Of a stretch of 5,880 nucleotides of DNA, positions 1 to 5,436 are shown one piece after another. Both the position numbers and the translations under genes were made by a program. A model generated the notes under the pieces. The model was not told where the DNA came from and did no database searches. It saw only the letters and a list, made by a program, of their open reading frames with translations. Positions within the stretch are counted from its first letter, which is position 1. Each line of letters opens with the position of its first letter. Origin of the DNA: Candidatus Pacearchaeota archaeon ex4484_71 (GTDB lineage: Archaea; Nanobdellota; Nanobdellia; Pacearchaeales; GW2011-AR1); assembly GCA_002254395.1 (NCBI GenBank), contig NJDN01000028.1, positions 1-5,880 on the forward strand, given 5' to 3'.

Positions 1-366
1 ATTTCGAGAGGTGGGAAGAATAGCAAAAAGGTGGTAATTGATGGTAATGTTTTCTCTAAACAGAATGTCAAACAAGTTCAAGGAACAAAGAGCACAATGA
101 AAGAGGCTCTAATTTCAAAACCGGAGAGGAAAGAGGATATATCTTTGGAAAAGAAGAGAGCAGTCAAGATAAAAAATAGTTTAGATATTGAGAAGCAAGA
201 ACAAAAAGTTGTGAAGAAACAAGTTTCTAAAAAAAGGAGAGCATCAAAGAGCGCAAAAGTTAAAGATTCCATTGAAGAAAGAAAGAGATTTGAAGGCATA
301 AAAGGATTTTTTAGAGGGTTGTTCGGAGGGGAGAAAAAATCTTCAAGGGAACTTTCTGCAGAATAA
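1..366 (+). CDS. C-terminal end of a lysine-rich protein, left-truncated, function unknown
   Basis: The frame is open from the first base of the window to a TAA at 364-366, so this is most simply the last 121 residues of a longer gene. A GTG at 31 could start a 111-residue protein, with GAGGTGGG at 8-15 as a distant ribosome site, but that is less likely. The visible part has no recognisable domain. More than a quarter of its residues are Lys or Arg, mixed with Glu in a pattern suggesting a disordered or coiled-coil linker. It ends in a short, amphipathic Phe/Gly-rich stretch (GFFRGLFGGEKK). In type IV filament loci the gene before a FlaJ/TadC platform is often the secretion ATPase, so this could be a tail on such a protein, but no ATPase motif lies inside the window and I cannot assign it. 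A T-run directly after the stop and the promoter-like box at 393 suggest that transcription restarts before the next gene. Confidence 0.7.
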   Translation: MSRGGKNSKKVVIDGNVFSKQNVKQVQGTKSTMKEALISKPERKEDISLEKKRAVKIKNSLDIEKQEQKVVKKQVSKKRRASKSAKVKDSIEERKRFEGIKGFFRGLFGGEKKSSRELSAE

Positions 367-367
367 A

Positions 368-373
368 TTTTTT
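368..373 (+). terminator. possible oligo-T terminator after the lysine-rich gene
   Basis: Six T residues begin two bases after the TAA at 364-366, and a second T6 run follows at 404-409. Archaeal RNA polymerase can terminate at oligo-T tracts without a hairpin. No stem-loop precedes this one. In AT-rich DNA such runs are common by chance, so the call is weak. Confidence 0.3.
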
Positions 374-392
374 GAGGGAAGCTTTCTAAACA

Positions 393-400
393 TTTATTAA
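393..400 (+). promoter_or_regulatory. TATA-like box upstream of the FlaJ/TadC-like gene
   Basis: TTTATTAA lies in the 74-base gap before the platform gene, preceded by an A-rich stretch (CTAAACA) that could act as the TFB-recognition element. A start about 25 bases downstream would fall near 420-425 and leave a leader of 15-20 bases. GTGAT at 433-437, complementary to the conserved 3' end of archaeal 16S rRNA, would lie in that leader just before the ATG at 441. The same octamer occurs in the other two sizeable gaps in the window, which strengthens the call. Confidence 0.55.
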
Positions 401-440
401 TTATTTTTTGTTTGATATTTAAGAAAAAGAGTGTGATAAA

Positions 441-2606
441 ATGCCTCATAAACCATCTGTTGAAGAAGTTTTAAGAAAGTATAGTGCGAAAATACAGAGT
501 CAAATTCAGACAGATGGCTCTTCTGAGGGAGAGAGATATAGTCAATCTTATGTCCATTTTAGGAAAGAATTGTCTTATGAATTGAAGGGTTATGAAAAGT
601 GGGCAAATGCCTTTGGGAATTTTATTAAGATAACTCCGTCAGAAAAAGATCGAAAGAAATTGGAAGGGGCGATAAGTTCTGCGCATCTTGCAATTGAACC
701 TTGGCAAGCAGTTAGTTTTTCTGTAACTGCTTTTTTTCTCGTTTTTTTCTTGGGTTTAATGATCTCTGTGGGAATTGCCCTCGCAAAAGGGGGTTTTCAG
801 AATTTTCCCGTCCTTCTCTTTATTCTAATTGTAGTTCTTTCAATTTTTCTTTTCACTTTTCTTGCAGGCTACCCTGAGAGGCTAGCAAAGAAGTGGAGGT
901 TAAAAGCAAGTAGCCAGATGGTTCCAGCAATTTTGTATATTGTTGTTTATATGAGGCATACTCCTAATTTAGAAAAAGCCATAGCATTTGCTTCGGAGCA
1001 TCTTGATTATCCTCTTGCACTTGATTTTAAGAAAATATTTTATGATGTGGAGGTGGGGAGGTTTTCAACAATAAAGGAAAGCCTAGATAACTATCTGGAG
1101 ACTTGGAGAGGACATTCAACAGAGTTCATCGAGGCGTTTCATTTGATTGAAAGTAGTTTGTTCGAACCAGATAATTCGCGTAGGATTTCCACCCTGGAAA
1201 AATCGTTGAGAGTTATCTTAGACGGGGTTTATGATAACATGCTGAAGTTTACCCATTCGGTCAGGGCGCCTCTTACAAACGTTTATATGTTGGGGGTGGT
1301 ACTTCCTACGTTAGGTTTAGCATTATTGCCTCTTGCTTCTGCCATGGTGGGGGGATTTTTTAGTTATGTTCATGTTTTCATAATATTCAATTTAATAGTT
1401 CCCTTTTCTGTTTTTTATCTTACAGATAAGATTTTGATGCTTCGACCAGGGGGGCACGGGGAGACCAATCTTCTAGAGAGAAATCCATTATACAAAGATT
1501 ATAAAAAAAGTTCGCATTACATAAATGCCTTTATAATCGCATTGCCCTTTTTGGTAATTGGACTTCTTCCTCTGATTTTTCAGTATACAAATTTTCCTGC
1601 TCTCATCGGATTGCAAAAAGATTATACCTTTTCCCAACTTGGTATCGGTTTTATGGGGGATTCTTCTTTCTTTGGATTCATAGATACCGGAACGGGTGTT
1701 AAAGGCCCATTTGGGCTAGGAGCTTTGATTTTGGGAATGTTTTTTCCCTTAGGGATTGCAATCTTTTTTTCTTCTGCATATCAAAGTAAAACAAAGGAGT
1801 TAATAAAGGAGAGAAATAAAACAAAAGATCTTGAAAAGCAATTTAATAATTCTCTCTTTCAGCTTGGAAACAGAATCGGAAACGGGGTTCCCCCCGAATT
1901 GGCATTTGGGAAGGTTGCAGAATCCACAAGAAATTTGATTACAGGAGATTTTTTTAGGAAAGTCAATCACAATGTTCGAAGTTTGGGGATGAGCGTGGAA
2001 AAAGCGATTTTTGACAAAAAAGTTGGAGCGATAAACAAATACCCTTCAAATTTGATTGCTACAAGTATGCGGATTCTTATAGAATCTTCGAAGAAAGGAT
2101 TAAAAATTGCAGCAATTAGTTTGATGAGCATCTCAGAGTATGTAAAGAATATAAATAAAATTACCGTTAGATTGAAAGATATGCTTGCAGAGATAGCGTC
2201 GGATATGAAAAGCAACATGACTTTTCTAGCACCTCTGTTATCTGGAATTGTTGTTGGGCTTGCAGCGATGATCACTTCTATTCTTCTAAAATTAGATTTG
2301 GCCAAATTGGGGGGGGATTCTCTTGGTTCTTTGGGGGGTTTATCTGGGATGTTAGACATCTTCAATGTTGCTTCTATGATTCCTCCATATTTTTTACAGA
2401 TTTCAGTGGGAGTTTATTTAATTCAGATTATTTTTATCTTGACAGGAACTCTTGTAACAATTGATTCTGGAGAAGACAAGTTAGAGGAAATTCATAAGAC
2501 TGGATTGAACTTAAAGAAAGGAATTATGTTATATTCTATTGTGGCTTTTCTGTCTATAGTTTCTTTGAGCATTCTCACCGCGGTTGTTCTTGGGAATCTT
2601 CTTTAA
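441..2606 (+). CDS. FlaJ/TadC-like type IV filament platform protein with two T2SSF domains
   Basis: This 721-residue protein is the likely inner-membrane platform of a type IV pilus, archaellum or Tad-like machine, on which a cytoplasmic ATPase acts during filament assembly. The first ~90 residues are hydrophilic. I see nine hydrophobic segments, at roughly 91-114, 122-144, 283-304, 308-328, 361-380, 425-445, 593-616, 649-672 and 695-718. Two large cytoplasmic helical blocks, ~150-280 and ~450-590, match the two-copy layout of T2SSF domains in archaeal FlaJ-like proteins. The second contains a GNGVPPELAFG stretch typical in style of T2SSF domains. Basic clusters (after residue 144, ~448-463 and ~686-693) fit the positive-inside rule for this topology. 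The external loops at ~381-424 and ~617-648 are glycine-rich. The ATG at 441 follows a promoter-like box and GTGAT at 433-437. I give the family with confidence, but not a flaJ, tadC or pilC symbol. Confidence 0.9.
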   Translation: MPHKPSVEEVLRKYSAKIQSQIQTDGSSEGERYSQSYVHFRKELSYELKGYEKWANAFGNFIKITPSEKDRKKLEGAISSAHLAIEPWQAVSFSVTAFFLVFFLGLMISVGIALAKGGFQNFPVLLFILIVVLSIFLFTFLAGYPERLAKKWRLKASSQMVPAILYIVVYMRHTPNLEKAIAFASEHLDYPLALDFKKIFYDVEVGRFSTIKESLDNYLETWRGHSTEFIEAFHLIESSLFEPDNSRRISTLEKSLRVILDGVYDNMLKFTHSVRAPLTNVYMLGVVLPTLGLALLPLASAMVGGFFSYVHVFIIFNLIVPFSVFYLTDKILMLRPGGHGETNLLERNPLYKDYKKSSHYINAFIIALPFLVIGLLPLIFQYTNFPALIGLQKDYTFSQLGIGFMGDSSFFGFIDTGTGVKGPFGLGALILGMFFPLGIAIFFSSAYQSKTKELIKERNKTKDLEKQFNNSLFQLGNRIGNGVPPELAFGKVAESTRNLITGDFFRKVNHNVRSLGMSVEKAIFDKKVGAINKYPSNLIATSMRILIESSKKGLKIAAISLMSISEYVKNINKITVRLKDMLAEIASDMKSNMTFLAPLLSGIVVGLAAMITSILLKLDLAKLGGDSLGSLGGLSGMLDIFNVASMIPPYFLQISVGVYLIQIIFILTGTLVTIDSGEDKLEEIHKTGLNLKKGIMLYSIVAFLSIVSLSILTAVVLGNLL

Positions 2607-2611
2607 AAAAG

Positions 2612-2619
2612 TTTATTAA
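2612..2619 (+). promoter_or_regulatory. TATA-like box for the second gene set, probably leaderless
   Basis: TTTATTAA begins six bases after the stop of the platform gene and 29 bases before the ATG at 2641, with an A6G stretch just upstream as a possible TFB-recognition element. A transcript starting ~25 bases from the box would begin at or next to the ATG, so the first mRNA would be leaderless. No Shine-Dalgarno-like sequence lies before 2641, which agrees. The octamer and spacing match those at 4474 exactly. Confidence 0.6.
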
Positions 2620-2640
2620 TAACTTTTATAGTATAATATT

Positions 2641-2793
2641 ATGAAAGACAAAAGAGGGATTATATCAGAGTATCTTCCGTGGATTTTGATTGCTCTTGCG
2701 GTTTTAGTCATTCTAATGTTTTCCGCTTTTATAATGAAGGAAAAAGGGGTTTTAATTCTTGATAATCTCAAGAATATTTTTAGATTTAGATAA
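2641..2793 (+). CDS. 50-residue pilin-like membrane peptide (KRG leader)
   Basis: The protein starts with a short basic leader, MKDKRG, followed by IISEYLPW and a strongly hydrophobic helix at ~13-31. It then has a short charged segment (KEKG) and a C-terminal NIFRFR tail. The arrangement resembles an archaeal class III signal peptide cut after the Gly by a prepilin peptidase (PibD/FlaK type). The mature product would be only ~44 residues, almost all of it helix, so it could be a minimal filament core subunit or an assembly factor. Very small proteins with this PW-helix-FRF pattern recur, as I remember them, in DPANN genomes, with no known function. It is the first gene after a TATA-like box, appears leaderless, and its stop overlaps the next start (TAATG). 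It has no cysteines. Confidence 0.82.
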   Translation: MKDKRGIISEYLPWILIALAVLVILMFSAFIMKEKGVLILDNLKNIFRFR

Positions 2794-2960
2794 TGAGTGA
2801 ACTAACAATAAATCAAATAATAAAACTGATCATCGGATCCTTAGTAGTTGTTGCAGTGGTTGTTGGTTTATACTTTGCATTCAAGAGAAATGTTTTCGAT
2901 TTTTTCAACGGTATTGATAATCAAACAGGGATCAAAATCTTTTTGTATTTATTTAATTAA
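2793..2960 (+). CDS. 55-residue single-helix membrane protein, no basic leader
   Basis: The ATG overlaps the previous stop by one base (TAATG), so translation is probably coupled; I see no ribosome site. The protein begins MSELTINQIIK, has one hydrophobic helix at ~12-30 very rich in Val, then KR and a FDFFNG stretch. There is no KRG/KKG leader. Its first residues match the predicted mature N-terminus of the 297-residue protein encoded at 3574 (ELT, then QI, then II at the same spacing). Over residues 6-32 it also aligns without gaps to the 31-residue protein at 3471, with nine identities. The two basic residues after the helix could favour a cytoplasmic C-terminus, opposite to a pilin. It may be a helper or anchor peptide rather than a filament subunit. 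An overlapping frame open from an ATG at 2848 is rejected in favour of this gene. Confidence 0.78.
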   Translation: MSELTINQIIKLIIGSLVVVAVVVGLYFAFKRNVFDFFNGIDNQTGIKIFLYLFN

Positions 2961-2961
2961 G

Positions 2962-3474
2962 ATGGAAATAAAAGATAAGAATAAAAAAGGGATGCTCTTA
3001 GCTTCAGAGCTTTTAAAGATAGTATTGAGTCTAATTGGGATTGTGTTGTTGATTTATCTTCTTGTTTCAATTTATTATGCTAGGGTGGATGGAGAAAAGT
3101 TGTTACAGGCAAAAGCTACATTGGAAAAGATATCTCAATCTGTGGAGGTATTAAATGTAAACTCTTCGTATGTTGGCGAAATTTTTGATGTAACTCCTTC
3201 TAATTGGGTATTATTTTCATACACTGGCAGCAGGCAGAAACCAAATTCTTGTTTTGGAGAAGATTGTGTTTGTATTTGTGATGAGGTTGGCAGTTTTCAG
3301 TTATTTTCTAGTGTTGAAGAGAAACAATTAAAGGAGTGTTCTTCAAAAGGAGCTTGTGTTCGAATTTCAAATTTAAAAGATTTTGGAAAGATAACTATCA
3401 AAGATGTAGAAGATGGCAGTACAAATTTAAAGATAAGAAAAGATGGAAAATGGGTGGAGGTTATTAGTGCATGA
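2962..3474 (+). CDS. pilin-like anchored protein with CxCxC cysteine cluster
   Basis: A 170-residue protein. The basic N-terminus (MEIKDKNKKG) is followed by a hydrophobic helix at ~17-39, a short amphipathic helix (~42-65) and a probably extracellular domain. Six cysteines lie in that domain: C97, C102, C104, C106, C126 and C132, giving C-x4-C-x-C-x-C then C-x5-C. They could form disulfides or bind metal. The P-x-NWVLFSY stretch before the cluster and the cluster itself look like a small archaeal domain I have seen in unannotated DPANN proteins. The frame stays open upstream to an ATG at 2848, but that would overlap the preceding gene by over 100 bases, whereas the ATG at 2962 lies one base after its stop and gives a proper leader. 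The function is unknown; a minor pilin-like subunit is a reasonable guess. Confidence 0.88.
   Translation: MEIKDKNKKGMLLASELLKIVLSLIGIVLLIYLLVSIYYARVDGEKLLQAKATLEKISQSVEVLNVNSSYVGEIFDVTPSNWVLFSYTGSRQKPNSCFGEDCVCICDEVGSFQLFSSVEEKQLKECSSKGACVRISNLKDFGKITIKDVEDGSTNLKIRKDGKWVEVISA
3456..3461 (+). promoter_or_regulatory. Shine-Dalgarno-like site for the 31-residue gene
   Basis: GGAGGT, complementary to the conserved anti-Shine-Dalgarno end of 16S rRNA, ends nine bases before the ATG at 3471 and lies inside the last codons of the Cys-cluster gene. It is one of the few good ribosome sites in the window and supports the tiny gene that follows as real. Confidence 0.6.
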
Positions 3475-3566
3475 ATATAGATGAATTAATAAAATATATT
3501 ATTTGGATTGCGTTTTTTGGAATGGCTATTGCGGCACTTTACTTTGGAATAGGGAGGTTGTTATAA
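3471..3566 (+). CDS. 31-residue single-helix membrane peptide
   Basis: The start overlaps the previous stop by four bases (ATGA) and has GGAGGT at 3456-3461 upstream, which supports translation of a gene this short. The peptide begins MNIDELIKYIIW, has one hydrophobic helix at ~9-27 and ends GRLL. It has no basic leader and no cysteine. Without gaps, its residues 3-29 align to residues 6-32 of the 55-residue protein at 2793, with nine identities: I, then I-K, then I-I, then L-Y-F, then R. The two therefore look like paralogues or like members of one mini-helix class. Each sits directly before a large Cys-rich leader-bearing gene, which suggests that each helix partners or chaperones the protein encoded next. 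No function is known to me. Confidence 0.75.
   Translation: MNIDELIKYIIWIAFFGMAIAALYFGIGRLL
3553..3558 (+). promoter_or_regulatory. Shine-Dalgarno-like site before the 297-residue gene
   Basis: GGAGGT lies in the last codons of the 31-residue gene, with 15 bases between it and the ATG at 3574. That is longer than usual, so it may work weakly or help re-initiation after the stop at 3564-3566. No alternative in-frame ATG lies closer. Confidence 0.35.
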
Positions 3567-3573
3567 CATTACT

Positions 3574-4467
3574 ATGAATTTGAGAAGTAAAAAAGGAGAA
3601 CTCACAACAAAACAAATTGTTACAATTATCATACTCATAGTCAGTTTTGCAATAATTTTGTTCTTTTTATTCAAATTAAATCTTGGTTCGGAGAGTGAAA
3701 AAGAAATCTGTCATAATTCTGTGGTTATGGGTTCTAGCGATTTAGTTTCTACTACTGGGGCAGTTCCAATGAACTGTCAAACATCATACGTTTGTATAAC
3801 TAAAAAAGGAGGGTGTAACGCCATGCTTAAGCCAAGGGTCATAAAAGTAGATTCTGAAGACGAGGTTTACGAGGCGCTTGCAAGTGAACTTGCAGATTGT
3901 TGGTGGATGTTTGGAGAAGGGAAGATAAATTACGCTGGCTCGGATTTGATAAAAGAAATGTACTGTGCCAGATGTTCCCAGGTGTTGATAGATGAAAGTG
4001 TTAAGGAAATAAATGGTTTCGAGAGTGGTAATTTCAGTGTGGAAAAGCTTTACAAGTATCTTGCACGTACAAAAATGCCTTCGAAAAATATAACCTATTC
4101 GCAATATCTTTATGATACGAATAATTACTATGATTTTTTAAGGGTTAATTCCAGTTCAAGGGTTTATTTTAGTAATATCACTCTTGGTCAGCAATATTCT
4201 GTTGTGACAGGTATGACTAGTGAAACAAGTACTTGGTCGTGGGTCGGGATTGGTGCGGGAGCAGTTGTATTCGGGGCGTTAACTGGTGGAGCAGGGTTTG
4301 CTGCAATTGCTGTCGCAGCCGTCGCGGGAGGGGGTGCAGGATATTATTTGCTTGCTCCCATAGCAGACAATATCTTCGGAGGGCAGACAATAAAACCTGT
4401 TCTTGTCCGATCTGGAAGGGATGAAATAAAGAAACTTGGTTGTGCAGAAATAGTTACAAAGTCATAA
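3574..4467 (+). CDS. pilin-like 8-Cys protein with CWWMFGEG motif and Gly-rich hairpin
   Basis: A 297-residue protein. The leader MNLRSKKG precedes ELTTKQIV and a hydrophobic helix at ~16-35. A large, probably extracellular domain follows with C46, C68, C74, C81, C109, C131 and C134; C290 lies near the end. An ADCWWMFGEGK motif sits at 107-117, and C-x2-C at 131-134. Four possible N-glycosylation sites (N153, N172, N192, N201) fit a surface location. Residues ~222-262 form a Gly/Ala-rich hydrophobic stretch in two halves split by a GG turn, like a glycine-zipper membrane hairpin, followed by a hydrophilic tail (RSGRDEIKK). This fits an export-anchored subunit that may insert into or contact a membrane. 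I half recognise the CWW-FGEGK pattern from DPANN hypothetical proteins but know no function. The gene starts seven bases after the previous stop and closes the second gene set. Confidence 0.9.
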   Translation: MNLRSKKGELTTKQIVTIIILIVSFAIILFFLFKLNLGSESEKEICHNSVVMGSSDLVSTTGAVPMNCQTSYVCITKKGGCNAMLKPRVIKVDSEDEVYEALASELADCWWMFGEGKINYAGSDLIKEMYCARCSQVLIDESVKEINGFESGNFSVEKLYKYLARTKMPSKNITYSQYLYDTNNYYDFLRVNSSSRVYFSNITLGQQYSVVTGMTSETSTWSWVGIGAGAVVFGALTGGAGFAAIAVAAVAGGGAGYYLLAPIADNIFGGQTIKPVLVRSGRDEIKKLGCAEIVTKS

Positions 4468-4473
4468 GATAAT

Positions 4474-4481
4474 TTTATTAA
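4474..4481 (+). promoter_or_regulatory. TATA-like box for the third gene set
   Basis: TTTATTAA lies 29 bases before the ATG at 4503, the same octamer and exact spacing as at 2612, in a 35-base gap between genes. A start ~25 bases downstream would make the mRNA leaderless or nearly so. GTGAT at 4496-4500, just before the ATG, could add 16S pairing if a few leader bases exist. Confidence 0.6.
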
Positions 4482-4485
4482 GATC

Positions 4486-4491
4486 TTTTTT
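4486..4491 (+). terminator. possible oligo-T terminator of the second gene set
   Basis: Six T residues lie 18 bases after the stop at 4465-4467, inside the region between the TATA-like box and the next ATG. An upstream transcript could end here, as archaeal oligo-T terminators need no hairpin. It may equally be only part of an AT-rich initiation region. Confidence 0.3.
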
Positions 4492-4502
4492 CTTAGTGAT
4501 TT

Positions 4503-4910
4503 ATGAGAAGCAAAAGAGGGCAGATTCTCGTGGAGAATTTAATTTTTATAATATTAAACTTAGCATTCTTGGCAATAATGTTTCTTTTTGTAATTAAGCA
4601 AGGTGCGGGTGCAACAATTCTTGAGCAAACATACGCAAAACAAATCTCTTTAATAATTGACTCTGCTCAACCTGGGGCCATCATAAAAATTAATATGGCC
4701 GATGCAAAAGAGGTTGCAGACGAGAAAGGGGTTCCTTTTGTAGACGTAGTTTCATTCAACAAGAATAGTGTGACTGTCAAGTTATCGAAGGGAGGAGGAT
4801 ACACTTATACTTTTTTTAATAATGTTGAAGTGAATAGTTACGTGGTAGAGGATGTTTTTTATGTTATAACTGTGGATAGAAAAATGAAATCTGGGGGGGC
4901 AACACCATAA
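4503..4910 (+). CDS. pilin-like protein with canonical E5-type N-terminus
   Basis: A 135-residue protein with the clearest class III signal in the window: MRSKRG, then QILVEN and a hydrophobic helix at ~13-32. Cleavage after G6 would leave Q as residue 1 and Glu at residue 5, the position of the conserved Glu of type IV pilins and near the Q-x-S-x-E pattern of archaeal pilins. A helical AKQISLIIDSAQPG region at 45-58 and a beta-rich C-terminal part (~78-125) follow. There are no cysteines, unlike several neighbours. The YAKQI-LIID-A-PG pattern is one I recall from unannotated DPANN proteins beside secretion F-family genes. It is the best candidate for a structural pilin here. The stop is one base before the next ATG, so the genes are probably coupled, and a G7 run lies near its end. 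Confidence 0.9.
   Translation: MRSKRGQILVENLIFIILNLAFLAIMFLFVIKQGAGATILEQTYAKQISLIIDSAQPGAIIKINMADAKEVADEKGVPFVDVVSFNKNSVTVKLSKGGGYTYTFFNNVEVNSYVVEDVFYVITVDRKMKSGGATP
4893..4899 (+). other. G7 homopolymer near the end of the 135-residue gene
   Basis: Seven G residues encode the end of an S-G-G-A-T-P tail. Losing one G, or a +1 ribosomal or transcriptional slip, would bypass the TAA at 4908-4910 and read through an open frame (CAA CAC CAT AAA) straight into the ATG of the next gene, fusing the two proteins. Whether this ever happens is unknown. The tract is also a likely site for sequencing error. Confidence 0.4.
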
Positions 4911-4911
4911 A

Positions 4912-5436
4912 ATGATTTTACAGGATAAAAGAGGGGAGGAGAAGATGATTTCGATATATTGGTTCATAATTCTTTTACTGGTCACCACGGGAATAATAGT
5001 AATGGTAAATTTATTTTATGGTTCTCCTTATGATGTTAGAGAAATTGAGGCAAATATTCTTGCGGAGGATGTTGCTAATTGTATTTCTCCAGCTGGTAAT
5101 TTAAGTAGTGAGGTTTATATGAATGGGGTTTTTAGAGAAGATTTTAGGGATTTCTTTTTGGAGAAGTGTAATCTTACTTTTGATTCTTCGAATCCGTTTG
5201 AGGATACACAATATTATGTAGAAGTTAATTTTTATAAGAGTATAGTTCTTAAAGATCCGGACTTTACAATTTCCGAGGGGAATCCCAATTGGAAGCCGGA
5301 TTGTGAATTAAATCCAAAAAAGCATAAGAATCTTGTGAGGTGTGTTGAAAAGCAATTTTATGTTAATGTTAAAGGGGATATTTACACTGTAAAGATTTTG
5401 TCTATGGTTGGGAAGACTGAACAAAATGTTAAGTAA
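4912..5436 (+). CDS. KRG-leader anchored protein with four cysteines
   Basis: A 174-residue protein. MILQDKRGEEK precedes a hydrophobic helix at ~13-34, then a YGSPYDVREIEA stretch and a domain with C57, C86, C131 and C144, enough for two disulfides. N63 and N87 are possible glycosylation sites (NLS, NLT). The charged EEK between KRG and the helix is unusual for a pilin leader, so cleavage after G8 is less certain; an internal ATG at 4945 is a possible later start. I chose 4912 because it lies one base after the previous stop and keeps the basic leader. The SPYDVREIEA segment after the helix resembles a family I have seen in DPANN genomes next to the other genes here, without known function. 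The last 11 bases overlap the next gene. Confidence 0.88.
   Translation: MILQDKRGEEKMISIYWFIILLLVTTGIIVMVNLFYGSPYDVREIEANILAEDVANCISPAGNLSSEVYMNGVFREDFRDFFLEKCNLTFDSSNPFEDTQYYVEVNFYKSIVLKDPDFTISEGNPNWKPDCELNPKKHKNLVRCVEKQFYVNVKGDIYTVKILSMVGKTEQNVK

Noticed and set aside
78..449. Open frame on the - strand, 123 codons
   Set aside because: It lies opposite the lysine-rich gene and the promoter gap; its Phe/Leu/Ser-rich composition is what the complement of Lys/Glu-rich coding gives. No ribosome site or family resemblance.
621..628. Another TTTATTAA, inside the platform coding sequence
   Set aside because: It encodes Phe-Ile-Lys in frame and precedes no gene start; taken as chance, but it shows the octamer alone is not specific.
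1704..1718. Short inverted repeat GCCC-ATTT-GGGC
   Set aside because: A four-pair stem within coding sequence with no supporting context.
1883..1896. GC-rich hairpin (5-bp stem, 4-base loop) inside the platform gene
   Set aside because: It encodes a conserved-looking NGVPPE turn in the second T2SSF domain, has no T-run after it and lies mid-gene, so it is unlikely to be a terminator.
1967..2365. Open frame on the - strand inside the platform gene
   Set aside because: Shadow of a well-supported gene with clear domains; no independent signal.
2848..2961. Upstream extension of the CxCxC gene to an earlier ATG
   Set aside because: It would overlap the 55-residue gene almost entirely and bury the basic leader behind 38 unrelated residues; the ATG at 2962 fits spacing and leader.
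3784..4104. Open frame on the - strand inside the 8-Cys gene
   Set aside because: Opposite a coherent Cys-rich gene; the translation has no recognisable structure.
4233..4424. Second + strand frame inside the glycine-rich hairpin region
   Set aside because: The Arg/Cys/Trp-rich translation is a frame shadow of the Gly/Ala codons, with no start signal.
4782..4988. Short open frame on the - strand across the junction of the 135- and 174-residue genes
   Set aside because: Overlaps two supported genes on the opposite strand; no promoter or ribosome site.
5408..5425. TTG start for the GDTLTW gene
   Set aside because: The ATG at 5426 is a better start codon and leaves the normal short basic leader.
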